The notes beneath the pieces were generated by a model, which was not told where the DNA came from, ran no database searches, and worked only from the letters and a program-made list of their open reading frames with translations. A DNA stretch of 64,000 bases, taken from assembly GCA_964597495.1 (NCBI GenBank), contig CAZQYC010000001.1, forward strand, positions 1 through 64,000, given 5' to 3'. Below are positions 16,523-24,962 of this stretch, in pieces. The DNA comes from CAZQYC01 sp964597495. GTDB lineage: Bacteria > Pseudomonadota > Gammaproteobacteria > Steroidobacterales > Steroidobacteraceae. Position 1 is the first letter of the stretch. Each line of letters begins with the position of its first letter. The position numbers and the translations under genes were made by a program.

Positions 16523-17893
16523 TTAGTGAACGACTGTTTGAGCACGTAACGTACGTGCCGCAATGAAATAGTGTACTGCAGACCAAAGATTGACGATAAC
16601 GACAATGCGCAGCGACCAGCGTAACCCGTCGGCCAATGCCTGGGTCTCACTCTGCCCGCTCTCCAAGAGCGAAGCGCGCAAAAAATCGCTCAGGATGCCG
16701 ACTAACCAAGGCCCGAATCCGAGACCGATCATGTTGAGAATGAACAAGAGCAATGCGCTTGCCAACGCACGCTCGCGCAACGTCACTAAGCGATAGGTGG
16801 CGGTAATACTGGGCGCCAGAAAAGCGGCGCTGCAAAAAATCGACGGCACGAGGAGCCATAAAACCAGAGTGGGATCGTTGACCGCTAATACGGTTTGCGC
16901 AAGGGGAAACCCGACAATCAACGACAATGCGGGCACCCAAAGATAGTGCCGCGAATCGTTCGAGCGCGTCGCCAGTCGATCGCTAATGAGACCGCCGCAC
17001 AACGTTCCTCCCACCCCGCCGATCACGGTGACCAACCCTAACCAAAGTCCCACCTCTTTAATGTTGAAACCGTGGGTGCGTATCAGAAATGCAGAGTAGA
17101 AAGTGCCGGCGCCATAGATGGCAAAGTTATGCAGCGCCGCCGCGAACGACAAATGGCGAAAGGAAGATTTCGACCATAGCGTGCGCAGCACGGCGATGCT
17201 CGACGGCGGTTCGGTGACGACTGCATTTGGATCGGAGTATCCCCGAGGCAATTCGCGAACGGTGAGCTTCAAAACGATGGCAATCAGCAGCCCCGGCAGG
17301 CCAACCCAAAAAAATGCAGTTCGCCAACCATACGTGTGCGCGATAAACCCGCCGAGAAACATCCCCACGAACGTGCCGATGTAGCTGCCCGCCTGATAGA
17401 TCCCGAGTGCAGTGGCGCGGCGTTTCGAATCGAAGTAATCGCCGATCAGGGAATAGGCAGCAGGATTGCAGCCGGCTTCGCCAATGCCGACGCCAATGCG
17501 CGCGAGCAGCAGATGCCAAAAGTTTTTAGCCAAACCGGTCGCCGCCGTGAAAGCACTCCAGACAACGATCGAAATCGCGATTAGATTAATGCGATGACCG
17601 CGATCCGCAACCCGCGCCAAGGGAACGCCGAGCACCGTATAGAAAATCGCAAAGGCGAACCCGCCAAGAAAACCCATGTGCCTATCCAATAGCCCAAACT
17701 CGGTTCGTATAGGCTCCATGAGCAGCGACATCAGCTGCCGGTCCATGATGTTGATGAGATAAACGCCGCAAAGAGACCACACGACGTAAAACCGATAGGC
17801 GTTCGTCAATACGAATGGCTTGTCCGCAACGGGTGCGTTGCTGGCAGCGACGTCGGGAGACCGGACGGCAAGATCGTTTGCGGAAGTCGTCAT
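16523..17893 (-). CDS. MFS transporter, Spinster/ACS-like
   Basis: This 456-residue inner-membrane carrier has twelve predicted spans. Signature loops are GVPLARVADRGHRINLIAIS (between spans 2 and 3, the MFS A motif), GIGEAGCNPAAYSLIGDYFD and ISDRLATRSND in the second half. It resembles Spinster-type and anion:cation symporter members, which carry lipids, organic acids or sugars. The N-terminal 25 residues are hydrophilic and cytosolic. It leads a leftward group with the ArsC-like and ketosynthase genes and could export or import a related metabolite. The substrate is unknown. Confidence 0.9.
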   Translation of the reverse strand: MTTSANDLAVRSPDVAASNAPVADKPFVLTNAYRFYVVWSLCGVYLINIMDRQLMSLLMEPIRTEFGLLDRHMGFLGGFAFAIFYTVLGVPLARVADRGHRINLIAISIVVWSAFTAATGLAKNFWHLLLARIGVGIGEAGCNPAAYSLIGDYFDSKRRATALGIYQAGSYIGTFVGMFLGGFIAHTYGWRTAFFWVGLPGLLIAIVLKLTVRELPRGYSDPNAVVTEPPSSIAVLRTLWSKSSFRHLSFAAALHNFAIYGAGTFYSAFLIRTHGFNIKEVGLWLGLVTVIGGVGGTLCGGLISDRLATRSNDSRHYLWVPALSLIVGFPLAQTVLAVNDPTLVLWLLVPSIFCSAAFLAPSITATYRLVTLRERALASALLLFILNMIGLGFGPWLVGILSDFLRASLLESGQSETQALADGLRWSLRIVVIVNLWSAVHYFIAARTLRAQTVVH

Positions 17894-18028
17894 TCGTTGT
17901 CCCCTAAATGTTCAATTGCGAACAGGCGCCGGATCTCGGCTGATCCCATTCAGCATCTTTAGTTTTAATACTCGATCTCTCTCGCAGCAATATATGCCTT
18001 AGGCTATCGCGAGACAACGGCAACCGGA

Positions 18029-18385
18029 TTAAAGATCGGTGTACTTCCGCATCGTGCCTTTAGCTTTTTCTATCGGGTACTTCTTCGCGTTGAGCTCGAT
18101 CTTCTCGTTCGCAGCGGCGATCAAATCCACATCCAACTTGTCCGCTAGGCGCACCAGATAAATCAGAACATCCGCCATCTCGTGCCGGACTTCGGTTCGC
18201 TTCTCCTCCGAAAGTTGCCGGCTCTGCTCCTCCGTCAGCCATTGGAAATGCTCGACGAGTTCAGACGCTTCGACGCTCAATGCCATCGCCAGATTCTTCG
18301 GCGAATGATACTGATCCCAGTCGCGCTCGGAGACAAAGGCTCGAACTGCATTCCGGAGCTCGATAAGGTTGGTAAGGCTTAACAT
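18029..18385 (-). CDS. MazG-like nucleotide pyrophosphohydrolase
   Basis: This 118-residue all-alpha NTP pyrophosphatase has the metal-binding pattern EASELVEHFQW (ExxE) followed by EMADVLIYLVRLAD (ExxD). It resembles the RS21-C6/DCTPP1 and iMazG group, which hydrolyse dCTP, modified dCTPs or other non-canonical NTPs to the monophosphate and act as house-cleaning enzymes. The length matches the family. It is transcribed alone and diverges from the CPBP protease gene across about 200 bases. Confidence 0.92.
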   Translation of the reverse strand: MLSLTNLIELRNAVRAFVSERDWDQYHSPKNLAMALSVEASELVEHFQWLTEEQSRQLSEEKRTEVRHEMADVLIYLVRLADKLDVDLIAAANEKIELNAKKYPIEKAKGTMRKYTDL

Positions 18386-18589
18386 GGGTGTAGCAGACCG
18401 GAAACGGGAGAAGGCACAGAAGTTTACTCTTTCTTTTCACGCGTCTTGCTAGTGACGGCCCTTGAGGTCGGTAGTCGCAGCACCGGCCGATTGAGGCAGA
18501 CTCGATATGAACGAGCTGCCGCAGAGGAATTGATATTATCCGACCCCATCGAACGCCCCGATGCTCGGCGGGATTGCCGATGGAACTCC

Positions 18590-19450
18590 ATGACCGCCAC
18601 TTTAAGCCTGCCGCAATCGGCTGCATTTACCCTACTTTCGCTTGCGATTATTTCCATTTGGTTTCGTCCATGGATCGCGATCGTACTGTTCGGGGCTGCT
18701 ACGGCATGCGGTTACCTGGCAGGGTTGCTCCATGGGTTGGCCATTCTATGGATCGTTCTGTTCGCTTTGGCGTGCTGGGGATATTGCCGCCTTGCAACGA
18801 CATACAGATTTTTGTCCGCTACGATTTTTTTAGCCATCGGCGTCGGATTCGGGCTCCACAAATTGCCAGGATTCCACAATCCCCTTGTTGCCGATGGCAT
18901 CGTTCTATCCAAAGGGGCCGAACCTTACGATCTCTATCTGAATTTCGACAAACCACTCATAGGCTTCTTCTTCCTTATATTTGGAGGCGTCGCATTAATA
19001 CGGGGACGCGACGACCTTCGGCAAGCCTTTCCCGCCGCATTGCCGCTGATCTTTGCCAATATAGCCATCGTCATAGCCGGTTCTTTTGCCCTGGGGTATG
19101 TGCAGTTCGATCCGCACTGGAATTCCTTATTTTGGGTGTGGGCATTGAGCAATTTGCTATTCACGTGCATGAGCGAGGAAGTCTTTTTTCGCGCGTTCCT
19201 GCAGCAAGGAATTGCAGAAGCACTGAATAACACGCGGACAGCGAACTTCGTTGCAGTGATCGCTGCCTCGTTGCTATTCGGCATCGCTCATGTGGCGGGC
19301 GGTTGGACGTACGTCGCGCTCGCCACCCTTGCAGGACTAGGCTATGGATATATCTTCCATCGCACTCGCCGCATTGAAATGTCCATCCTTGCTCACTTTC
19401 TCATGAATACGGTGCATTTCCTGTTCTTTACGTACCCGCGGCTTGCGTAA
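18590..19450 (+). CDS. CPBP-family intramembrane metalloprotease
   Basis: This 286-residue multispan protein has the Abi/CAAX-protease motifs SEEVFFRAFLQ (EExxxR), LLFGIAHVAGG (FxxxH) and LAHFLMNTVHF (HxxxN) in its C-terminal half. These residues form the metal site of Rce1-type glutamic/metal proteases. Bacterial members process peptides or modify bacteriocin immunity, but most are uncharacterised. The ATG at 18590 is chosen because the upstream frame is charged and not membrane-like. There is no bacteriocin or toxin gene beside it. Confidence 0.88.
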   Translation: MTATLSLPQSAAFTLLSLAIISIWFRPWIAIVLFGAATACGYLAGLLHGLAILWIVLFALACWGYCRLATTYRFLSATIFLAIGVGFGLHKLPGFHNPLVADGIVLSKGAEPYDLYLNFDKPLIGFFFLIFGGVALIRGRDDLRQAFPAALPLIFANIAIVIAGSFALGYVQFDPHWNSLFWVWALSNLLFTCMSEEVFFRAFLQQGIAEALNNTRTANFVAVIAASLLFGIAHVAGGWTYVALATLAGLGYGYIFHRTRRIEMSILAHFLMNTVHFLFFTYPRLA

Positions 19451-19486
19451 GTAACGATGAGACAGGTTCCGCCCTGACCGACGGAA

Positions 19487-19741
19487 CTAACGCGTGGTCC
19501 GCCACCAAGAAAGGAAAGTTTCGAAGTCGATGGTGCCCTTGCGATCGCGATCGATGCGGTGAAATTCAGCCATCTTTTTCGCATGACTGAGTTCTTTGCC
19601 TAGCACCGACACCAGAATGGCAAAGCCGACGAAATCGATTCGCCCATCGTGGTCGTGATCGAAATCGCGAAATGCCGAACTGAGCTCAAGATGCGACTTA
19701 GGCGGCTCCGAGAACGCGGGTTTTCGATAAGGTTCGCTCAT
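19487..19741 (-). CDS. Small EF-hand calcium-binding protein
   Basis: This 84-residue protein carries two EF-hand loops: DFDHDHDGRIDF (all canonical ligand positions filled) and DRDRKGTIDFETF (Asp, Asp, Lys at position 5, Gly, Ile, Asp), so the first loop should bind Ca2+ well and the second more weakly. There is no signal peptide, so it is cytosolic, calmodulin-like in layout. GGAGGGG precedes the ATG. It follows a P-type ATPase gene on the same strand after 234 bases, which suggests a calcium-related pairing, though the gap may hold its own promoter. Confidence 0.9.
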   Translation of the reverse strand: MSEPYRKPAFSEPPKSHLELSSAFRDFDHDHDGRIDFVGFAILVSVLGKELSHAKKMAEFHRIDRDRKGTIDFETFLSWWRTTR

Positions 19742-19975
19742 TTGCCCCTCCGCCGGTACGCAGATCGTGATGGCATCCTAGGTTCGAGCATCCGCCGCGC
19801 GCATCCGGGATTCCGGCTATGGTCTACGTGGTTGCTGTAGTGCCTGAAAATAGGCACGGACACGCCGCTAGCGACGTGGGTAACTCAATACTGTCTTCCG
19901 CGACGTCGGATTGCTGCCGCGAACAATCAGCCACTCTGCATATGCTCGCGCTAAGCATCGGTGTCGTGATCTTGA

Positions 19976-22624
19976 CTACTGCGTGTCTTGTCGTTGTCGT
20001 AAGACGTGCCCGCCCATCAGCACCGATAGAGCTGCAATGGCGATCACCAAAATCGCCACAGCGACTGACGGCGCGGAAAAATCGAACATGTCCGCCACCG
20101 GTGCTGCATAGGTCGCTATGGCCAATGCCGTCATGGCAAGCCCGACCATCCACCAGTACACTTTGTTGGGGCGCGCATAGATCGTCATTAACCCATCGCT
20201 GCGCGATCGACTGACGAAGATCAAGGCGAGATTGGCAGACACCAGCCCTATAAACGCCAGCGTTCTCGCACGATCTTCACCGGTAAAGCTGAGTGCGATG
20301 CCGTAGAGAGCCACTTCGAGCGCCAGAATGACAGCTCCGAACGACAGGCTGCGTCTCAGCATCGGCCGCGAAAAAAGCGGCTCGTCGGGGCGGCGCGGCT
20401 TGCGGTTCATGACATCGGACGATTCGGGATCCGCTTCGAAGACGAATGCACAGGCCGGATCGATGACGAACTCCAAGAACAAGACGTGCATCGGAAAGAA
20501 GATCAGCGGCCAACCGAACAGCACGGGAATCAACCCGAGTCCGGCGATCGGCACATGAACGGCCACGATGAAGCTCATCGCATGTCGAATGTTCGCGTAG
20601 ATGCGCCGCCCGAGCCGCACCGCATTCACGAGGGAAGCGAAGTCATCGTTCACCAGCACGAGTGCCGCCGCTTCGCGCGCCACGTCCGTGCCGCGGCCGC
20701 CCATGGCCACGCCGACGTGCGCGGCCTTCAACGCGGGCGCGTCATTCACGCCGTCGCCGGTCATGGCAACGACTTCGCCGTTCGCTTTCAGTGCCTGCAC
20801 CAACCGCAATTTATGTTCGGGCTTCGCGCGCGCAAAGAGATTGATGTTTCGGACACGAACCTGAAGTTCTTCGTCACCGAGCCGCTCGATTTCATCGCCT
20901 GACAGAACTCCAGCCTGCGTATCGAATCCGGCTTGCGCAGCGATGGCAAGCGCCGTCCCCGGGTGATCGCCGGTAATCATCACGACGCGGATACCCGCCG
21001 CGTGGCACTCGGAAAGCGCACCGGGCACAGACGACCGCAGCGGATCTGCGAAGCAGACGAATCCCTGCAGCCGCAGCTCGAAACCGTGCGGCGATAACGG
21101 CAATGCATCGGACGCGTGTTGTCCACTAGCGACGGCCAAGACTCTCAGCCCGCTGCGCGCGTGCAGCGCGATCCGCTCAAGCAGCGCGTTACGTCTCGCC
21201 GGCTCGAGTCGGCACAAGTCGAACACGGTTTCGGGTGCGCCTTTCACCGCCACGTCGACAAAACCGTCATCGTGCGAACGCCATGCATGCGTAACGGCGA
21301 GCAGCTCCGGAGTCAGATCGTATTCTCGAAGTAGAGATTGCGGATCGCGGCGCGCTTCGGCATTCGGCAAGCAACGACGCGCTGCGTCGTGGATCGCACG
21401 CTCCATCGGATCAAACGCATCGATTTCGCTGGCTGCCAGCGCCGTAGCGAGCAGTGACCTCGTCGCCTCGTTCAGCGACGGATTCGAACGCCGCAAATCG
21501 ACGCTATTAACTCGGCAATCAGCAGCACCTTCCTGGCGCTCTGATTGCAAAACAACGCCGACGCAGGTTCGGCCTTGTTTTTCGCTGCTTTCGCAGCACG
21601 GGTTCGTCCCTGAACCCGCTATTAACCCGGCACTAATGATTGCCGGGTCAATAGTCGACTCCGACTCCAGAATGGCCACTTGCATTTTGTTCTCGGTCAT
21701 CGTTCCCGTCTTGTCGACGGCCAGAACGGTGACGGCACCGATCGACTCGATCGCGGGCATGCGCCGCGTCAAAACACCGGTGCGCGAAATACGCCAAGCA
21801 CCCATCGCCAGAAACACGGTAAGCACGACCGGAAACTCTTCGGGCAACACGCCCATCGCGACCGTGATGCCGGCTAGCGCACCGCCGAGCCAGTCATTGC
21901 GGGCCAGTGCGAAGAGCACGGCGATGAGCATGCAAAGCGCAAGCGCGCCGATCGCCACCCACCGGACGATCTTCCGGACTTCCCGATAGAGCGGCGTCGT
22001 TTCGGCAGACAGCGTCTTCAACGCTTTGCCAATTCTACCGATCTCGCTTTGCGCTCCGGTGGCGGTGATTCTTGCCGTGCCGTAACCGCGTACGATGAGA
22101 CTGCCCGAATAGACTTTCGAGGCGTCGGCAGGTGCCTCGCTATCGATCTGTGCCGCCGTCTTTTCGACAGGCAGGGATTCTCCGGTCAATATCGATTCGT
22201 CGATACTAAGAGCGGTGGAGCTGCAAAGCACTCCGTCAGCAGGAACTCGGTCGCCTTCTCGCAGAACCACCACATCGCCCGCAACGACATCGCGACCCGC
22301 AATGCGCTGCTCGCGACCGTCGCGAATGACGAGTGCGCGCGGACTCGACAGATCGCGCAACCGCACGAGCGCATGTTCGGTACGCCGCTCTTGCAGGATC
22401 GTAATCGATAGGACGACGACGATCGAAGCCGATAAGGCAAGCGCCTCGCGAATGTCGCCCAGCACCATATAGATGGATGCGGCGGCCAGCAGCAGTAGAA
22501 ACATGGGTTCGACGAGAACTTCGCGGGCGATGCGTGCCAAGCCTCGCGGCGCGTGGCCAGGCAGCTCGTTCGGCCCGTCGAGCGCGAGGCGTCGCGCCGC
22601 TTCAGAATTGGTAAGGCCCTTCAT
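19976..22624 (-). CDS. P2-like cation-transporting P-type ATPase
   Basis: This 882-residue HAD-type pump has an N-terminal cation-ATPase domain (LTNSEAARRLALDGPNELPG), actuator motif LTGESLPVEK, TM4 MGVLPEEFPVVLTVFLA, phosphorylation site DKTGTMTEN (Asp near residue 303), MTGDGVNDAPALKAA hinge and C-terminal spans. It is related to Ca2+/Mg2+ type pumps, but TM6 reads FVIDPACAF rather than the usual DGLPA-like sequence, so the ion is uncertain. Residues about 325-375 look like an in-frame insertion derived from a palindromic repeat. The universal stress gene diverges from it, and the EF-hand gene follows. Confidence 0.9.
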   Translation of the reverse strand: MKGLTNSEAARRLALDGPNELPGHAPRGLARIAREVLVEPMFLLLLAAASIYMVLGDIREALALSASIVVVLSITILQERRTEHALVRLRDLSSPRALVIRDGREQRIAGRDVVAGDVVVLREGDRVPADGVLCSSTALSIDESILTGESLPVEKTAAQIDSEAPADASKVYSGSLIVRGYGTARITATGAQSEIGRIGKALKTLSAETTPLYREVRKIVRWVAIGALALCMLIAVLFALARNDWLGGALAGITVAMGVLPEEFPVVLTVFLAMGAWRISRTGVLTRRMPAIESIGAVTVLAVDKTGTMTENKMQVAILESESTIDPAIISAGLIAGSGTNPCCESSEKQGRTCVGVVLQSERQEGAADCRVNSVDLRRSNPSLNEATRSLLATALAASEIDAFDPMERAIHDAARRCLPNAEARRDPQSLLREYDLTPELLAVTHAWRSHDDGFVDVAVKGAPETVFDLCRLEPARRNALLERIALHARSGLRVLAVASGQHASDALPLSPHGFELRLQGFVCFADPLRSSVPGALSECHAAGIRVVMITGDHPGTALAIAAQAGFDTQAGVLSGDEIERLGDEELQVRVRNINLFARAKPEHKLRLVQALKANGEVVAMTGDGVNDAPALKAAHVGVAMGGRGTDVAREAAALVLVNDDFASLVNAVRLGRRIYANIRHAMSFIVAVHVPIAGLGLIPVLFGWPLIFFPMHVLFLEFVIDPACAFVFEADPESSDVMNRKPRRPDEPLFSRPMLRRSLSFGAVILALEVALYGIALSFTGEDRARTLAFIGLVSANLALIFVSRSRSDGLMTIYARPNKVYWWMVGLAMTALAIATYAAPVADMFDFSAPSVAVAILVIAIAALSVLMGGHVLRQRQDTQ
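21502..21650 (-). repeat. Palindrome-rich in-frame insertion within the ATPase gene
   Basis: This stretch, just after the DKTG segment, contains a perfect 8-bp hairpin (ACCCGGCA 21625-21632 and TGCCGGGT 21641-21648), a second (GGGTTC 21600-21605 and GAACCC 21612-21617), a third (GCTGC 21584-21588 and GCAGC 21593-21597), and a repeated 16-mer CGCTATTAA[C/T]... at 21502-21517 and 21617-21632 with one mismatch. It encodes about 50 residues (AGLIAGSGTNPCCESSEKQG and following) rich in Gly, Ser, Cys and Gln, unlike a pump domain. The frame stays open. It resembles a mobile palindromic repeat exapted in frame. Confidence 0.6.
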
Positions 22625-22807
22625 GAAGATTCACGCTAGCTCAAATCACCGCCGACGCTCAACCTACCTCTTTCACGGCGTCAACACTCTGCGCAATACC
22701 CGAAGATCGCTGCACCACTTCCCTAGAGACGCGAGATCGAGAGTATCGGAAGCTACACGCTAACAGCCATTGCCGGGGAAATAGGCATGGCAGAGAGGCG
22801 AATCGAA

Positions 22808-23257
22808 ATGTACAAGAAAATTCTGGTCCCCGTTGACGGCAGCGAGAGCGCTTTGCGCGGACTCGACGAAGCGATACGACTTGCGAAGGAATCAGGAGCC
22901 GCTGTGCGCTTGATGCATGCCGTCAACGAGTTCTTTATCGACGTAGGCTACGGCATGCCGCTCGTCACTCCGGAACTCATCGAGTCGCTCCGTGAAGGCG
23001 GCAAGAGGATTCTGAATTCGGCGGCCGCAAAAGCGCGCGATCGCGGTCTCAATCCCGAGACGGTCCTTCTCGACCGACTCGGTACGCGCGTCGCAGATCT
23101 GATACTCGATCAGGCCAAGGAATGGCCGGCGGATTTAATAGTGATGGGCACTCACGGTCGTCGCGGCTTCAGTCGTCTCGCATTGGGAAGCGACGCGGAA
23201 ATGGTCGTGCGCTCGGCGTCGGTTCCCGTGTTACTGGTCCGCGCCGCCGATAAATGA
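22808..23257 (+). CDS. Universal stress protein (UspA family)
   Basis: This 149-residue protein begins YKKILVPVDGSESALRGLDE and contains the ATP-binding glycine motif GTHGRRGFSRLALGSDAE near its end, so it is the nucleotide-binding UspA/UspFG-like type. The ATG at 22808 is preceded by AGAGG; an earlier in-frame start at 22787 adds seven residues. Such proteins are induced by starvation, anoxia or oxidative stress. It is divergent from the P-type ATPase gene, sharing a 180-base control region. Confidence 0.93.
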   Translation: MYKKILVPVDGSESALRGLDEAIRLAKESGAAVRLMHAVNEFFIDVGYGMPLVTPELIESLREGGKRILNSAAAKARDRGLNPETVLLDRLGTRVADLILDQAKEWPADLIVMGTHGRRGFSRLALGSDAEMVVRSASVPVLLVRAADK

Positions 23258-23279
23258 CGCTTGCTAACGATCAGTACAA

Positions 23280-24851
23280 TCAAGAGGCCAACAACTCTTC
23301 CATCGTCGCCGTCAATAGCCGCACGTCCACGGGCTTATTCAACATTCGCGTCGCCGGTTGCTCGCAGAGTTGCGCCGGAATGAGCGACGTATCGCCCGTC
23401 AGTACGATCGCGGGAACATGACTGCCGAATTTCGTGCGTATGCGTTCGATCGCATCGCTCCCTCGTTCGCGTTCGCCGAGGCGGTAGTCGCTAATGACCA
23501 GATCCGGTGGCGCCGTCAAGTCGCGGAGTACGACATCCAATTCACCCAGGGACGCCGCAAGGTGGACTTCATGATCATCCAATTGCAGATAAGTTCGCAA
23601 CGCCTTCCGCATGGACTCTTCGTCCTCCACCAACAGTACGCGACGACCTTTCATCGATTGCGGAACGCTTTGCGCGAGAACGGGGTTCTGCGCCGAAACG
23701 CTCGAACTCGCTGCGGCCGTGAGATCGATCGTGAAGCGCGTTCCGACGCCGAGCGTCGATTCGACCTGCACGGGAAGATTCAACATGCGCGACAAACGCC
23801 GTACGATTCCAAGGCCGAGACCGACGCCGCCTCGATGCATCGAGCCGTGCGCCGCCGCTTGGAAGAAATCGTCGAATATCTTTTCCTTGATGGAGTCAGC
23901 CATTCCGACGCCGGTATCTTCGATCTCGATCCAAGTCCGTCCGGCTTCGGAGAGACAACTTAGGCTCACTCGTCCGTGATCGGTGTACCGAATCGCGTTC
24001 GCAAGCAAGTTTTGAATCATCTCGGCAAGCAGCGTGGAATCGGTTCGCACCATGATGGCGGGCGGCGTAACCTTGAAATCCAGGTTTTTGAAACGCGCTG
24101 GGCTCGCGAATTGCTGCCTCATGTCTTCGAAGATCGAGTCGAGCGACACATCAGAAATCGCCGGTTGCACGGTACCGGACTCGAGCTTCGAAACGTTCAG
24201 TAACGCATTCAGGAGTTCGGACATCGTATTCAGCGCACGTTCTTCTTGCTCAAGCACTTCGAGCATCATCGGCTCGCTTGCGAGACGTTGCATCGTGCCG
24301 TTCAACAAGCGAAGCGTCTGCAGCGGCTGCCGCAAATCATGACTCGCCGCGGCAAGGAAACGCCCTTTGGTCGCGTTGGCTTCATCCGCCGTTTCCTTGG
24401 CGGCCGCCATCATCGTGACGATGCGCTCGCTTTCGGTGGCATCCCGAACGGCCGCAGCGGAAATAATGCCGTCAGGGGTGCGAATGGGAGCAAGCCGAAT
24501 CTCGGCGCGAAACTTGGTCCCGTCCTGGCGGAGGCCAAACAAAGACATGCCGCGGTTACCCATTTCCCGAGTGCGGGGAGCCGCCGCGTAGGCATTCCGA
24601 TAGGCTCTATGATTGGCGCGCGACTCCTCGGGAATCAATTGCTCGAGCGGAAGGTTCTTCATGGAGCCGGCTGCGTAGCCGAACAGCGTATGCGCATGCG
24701 CATTCGCATAGGCGATCGTTCCGTGCGCATCGACTGCGATGAGCGCATCGGGCGCGAACTCAAGCAAGTCGCGATAGAGATTGGGAGATGGATCCGTCAC
24801 AGTAAAGGTCGCACTAGTCAAACGTTCGGGCTTTATCCTAAACCGTCCCAC
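23280..24851 (-). CDS. PAS hybrid histidine kinase with receiver domain
   Basis: This 523-residue cytosolic protein has a PAS domain (about residues 25-140, LEFAPDALIAVDAHGTIAYA), HisKA with phospho-acceptor His in AAASHDLRQPLQ, HATPase (NLLANAIRYT, DTGVGM, GLGLGIVRRL) and a C-terminal receiver (VLLVEDEES, phospho-Asp in LVISDYRLG, KPVD). There are no membrane spans. The SHDLRQPLQ type of kinase often works with a LuxR-type regulator, and one is encoded at 25791. The frame opens at GTG 24851; GTG 24800 is an alternative start that would sit directly before the PAS domain. It diverges from the next kinase gene. Confidence 0.9.
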   Translation of the reverse strand: MGRFRIKPERLTSATFTVTDPSPNLYRDLLEFAPDALIAVDAHGTIAYANAHAHTLFGYAAGSMKNLPLEQLIPEESRANHRAYRNAYAAAPRTREMGNRGMSLFGLRQDGTKFRAEIRLAPIRTPDGIISAAAVRDATESERIVTMMAAAKETADEANATKGRFLAAASHDLRQPLQTLRLLNGTMQRLASEPMMLEVLEQEERALNTMSELLNALLNVSKLESGTVQPAISDVSLDSIFEDMRQQFASPARFKNLDFKVTPPAIMVRTDSTLLAEMIQNLLANAIRYTDHGRVSLSCLSEAGRTWIEIEDTGVGMADSIKEKIFDDFFQAAAHGSMHRGGVGLGLGIVRRLSRMLNLPVQVESTLGVGTRFTIDLTAAASSSVSAQNPVLAQSVPQSMKGRRVLLVEDEESMRKALRTYLQLDDHEVHLAASLGELDVVLRDLTAPPDLVISDYRLGERERGSDAIERIRTKFGSHVPAIVLTGDTSLIPAQLCEQPATRMLNKPVDVRLLTATMEELLAS

Positions 24852-24962
24852 CTATTGGTCGCCAGCCTTATCCGCTCCGGCATATGCTCATTTAAGGAGT
24901 AGGCACAATGTTCTTCGGGTTTTCACACGTGACCAGTCCTCTCGATTCTGGCAACCTGCATC

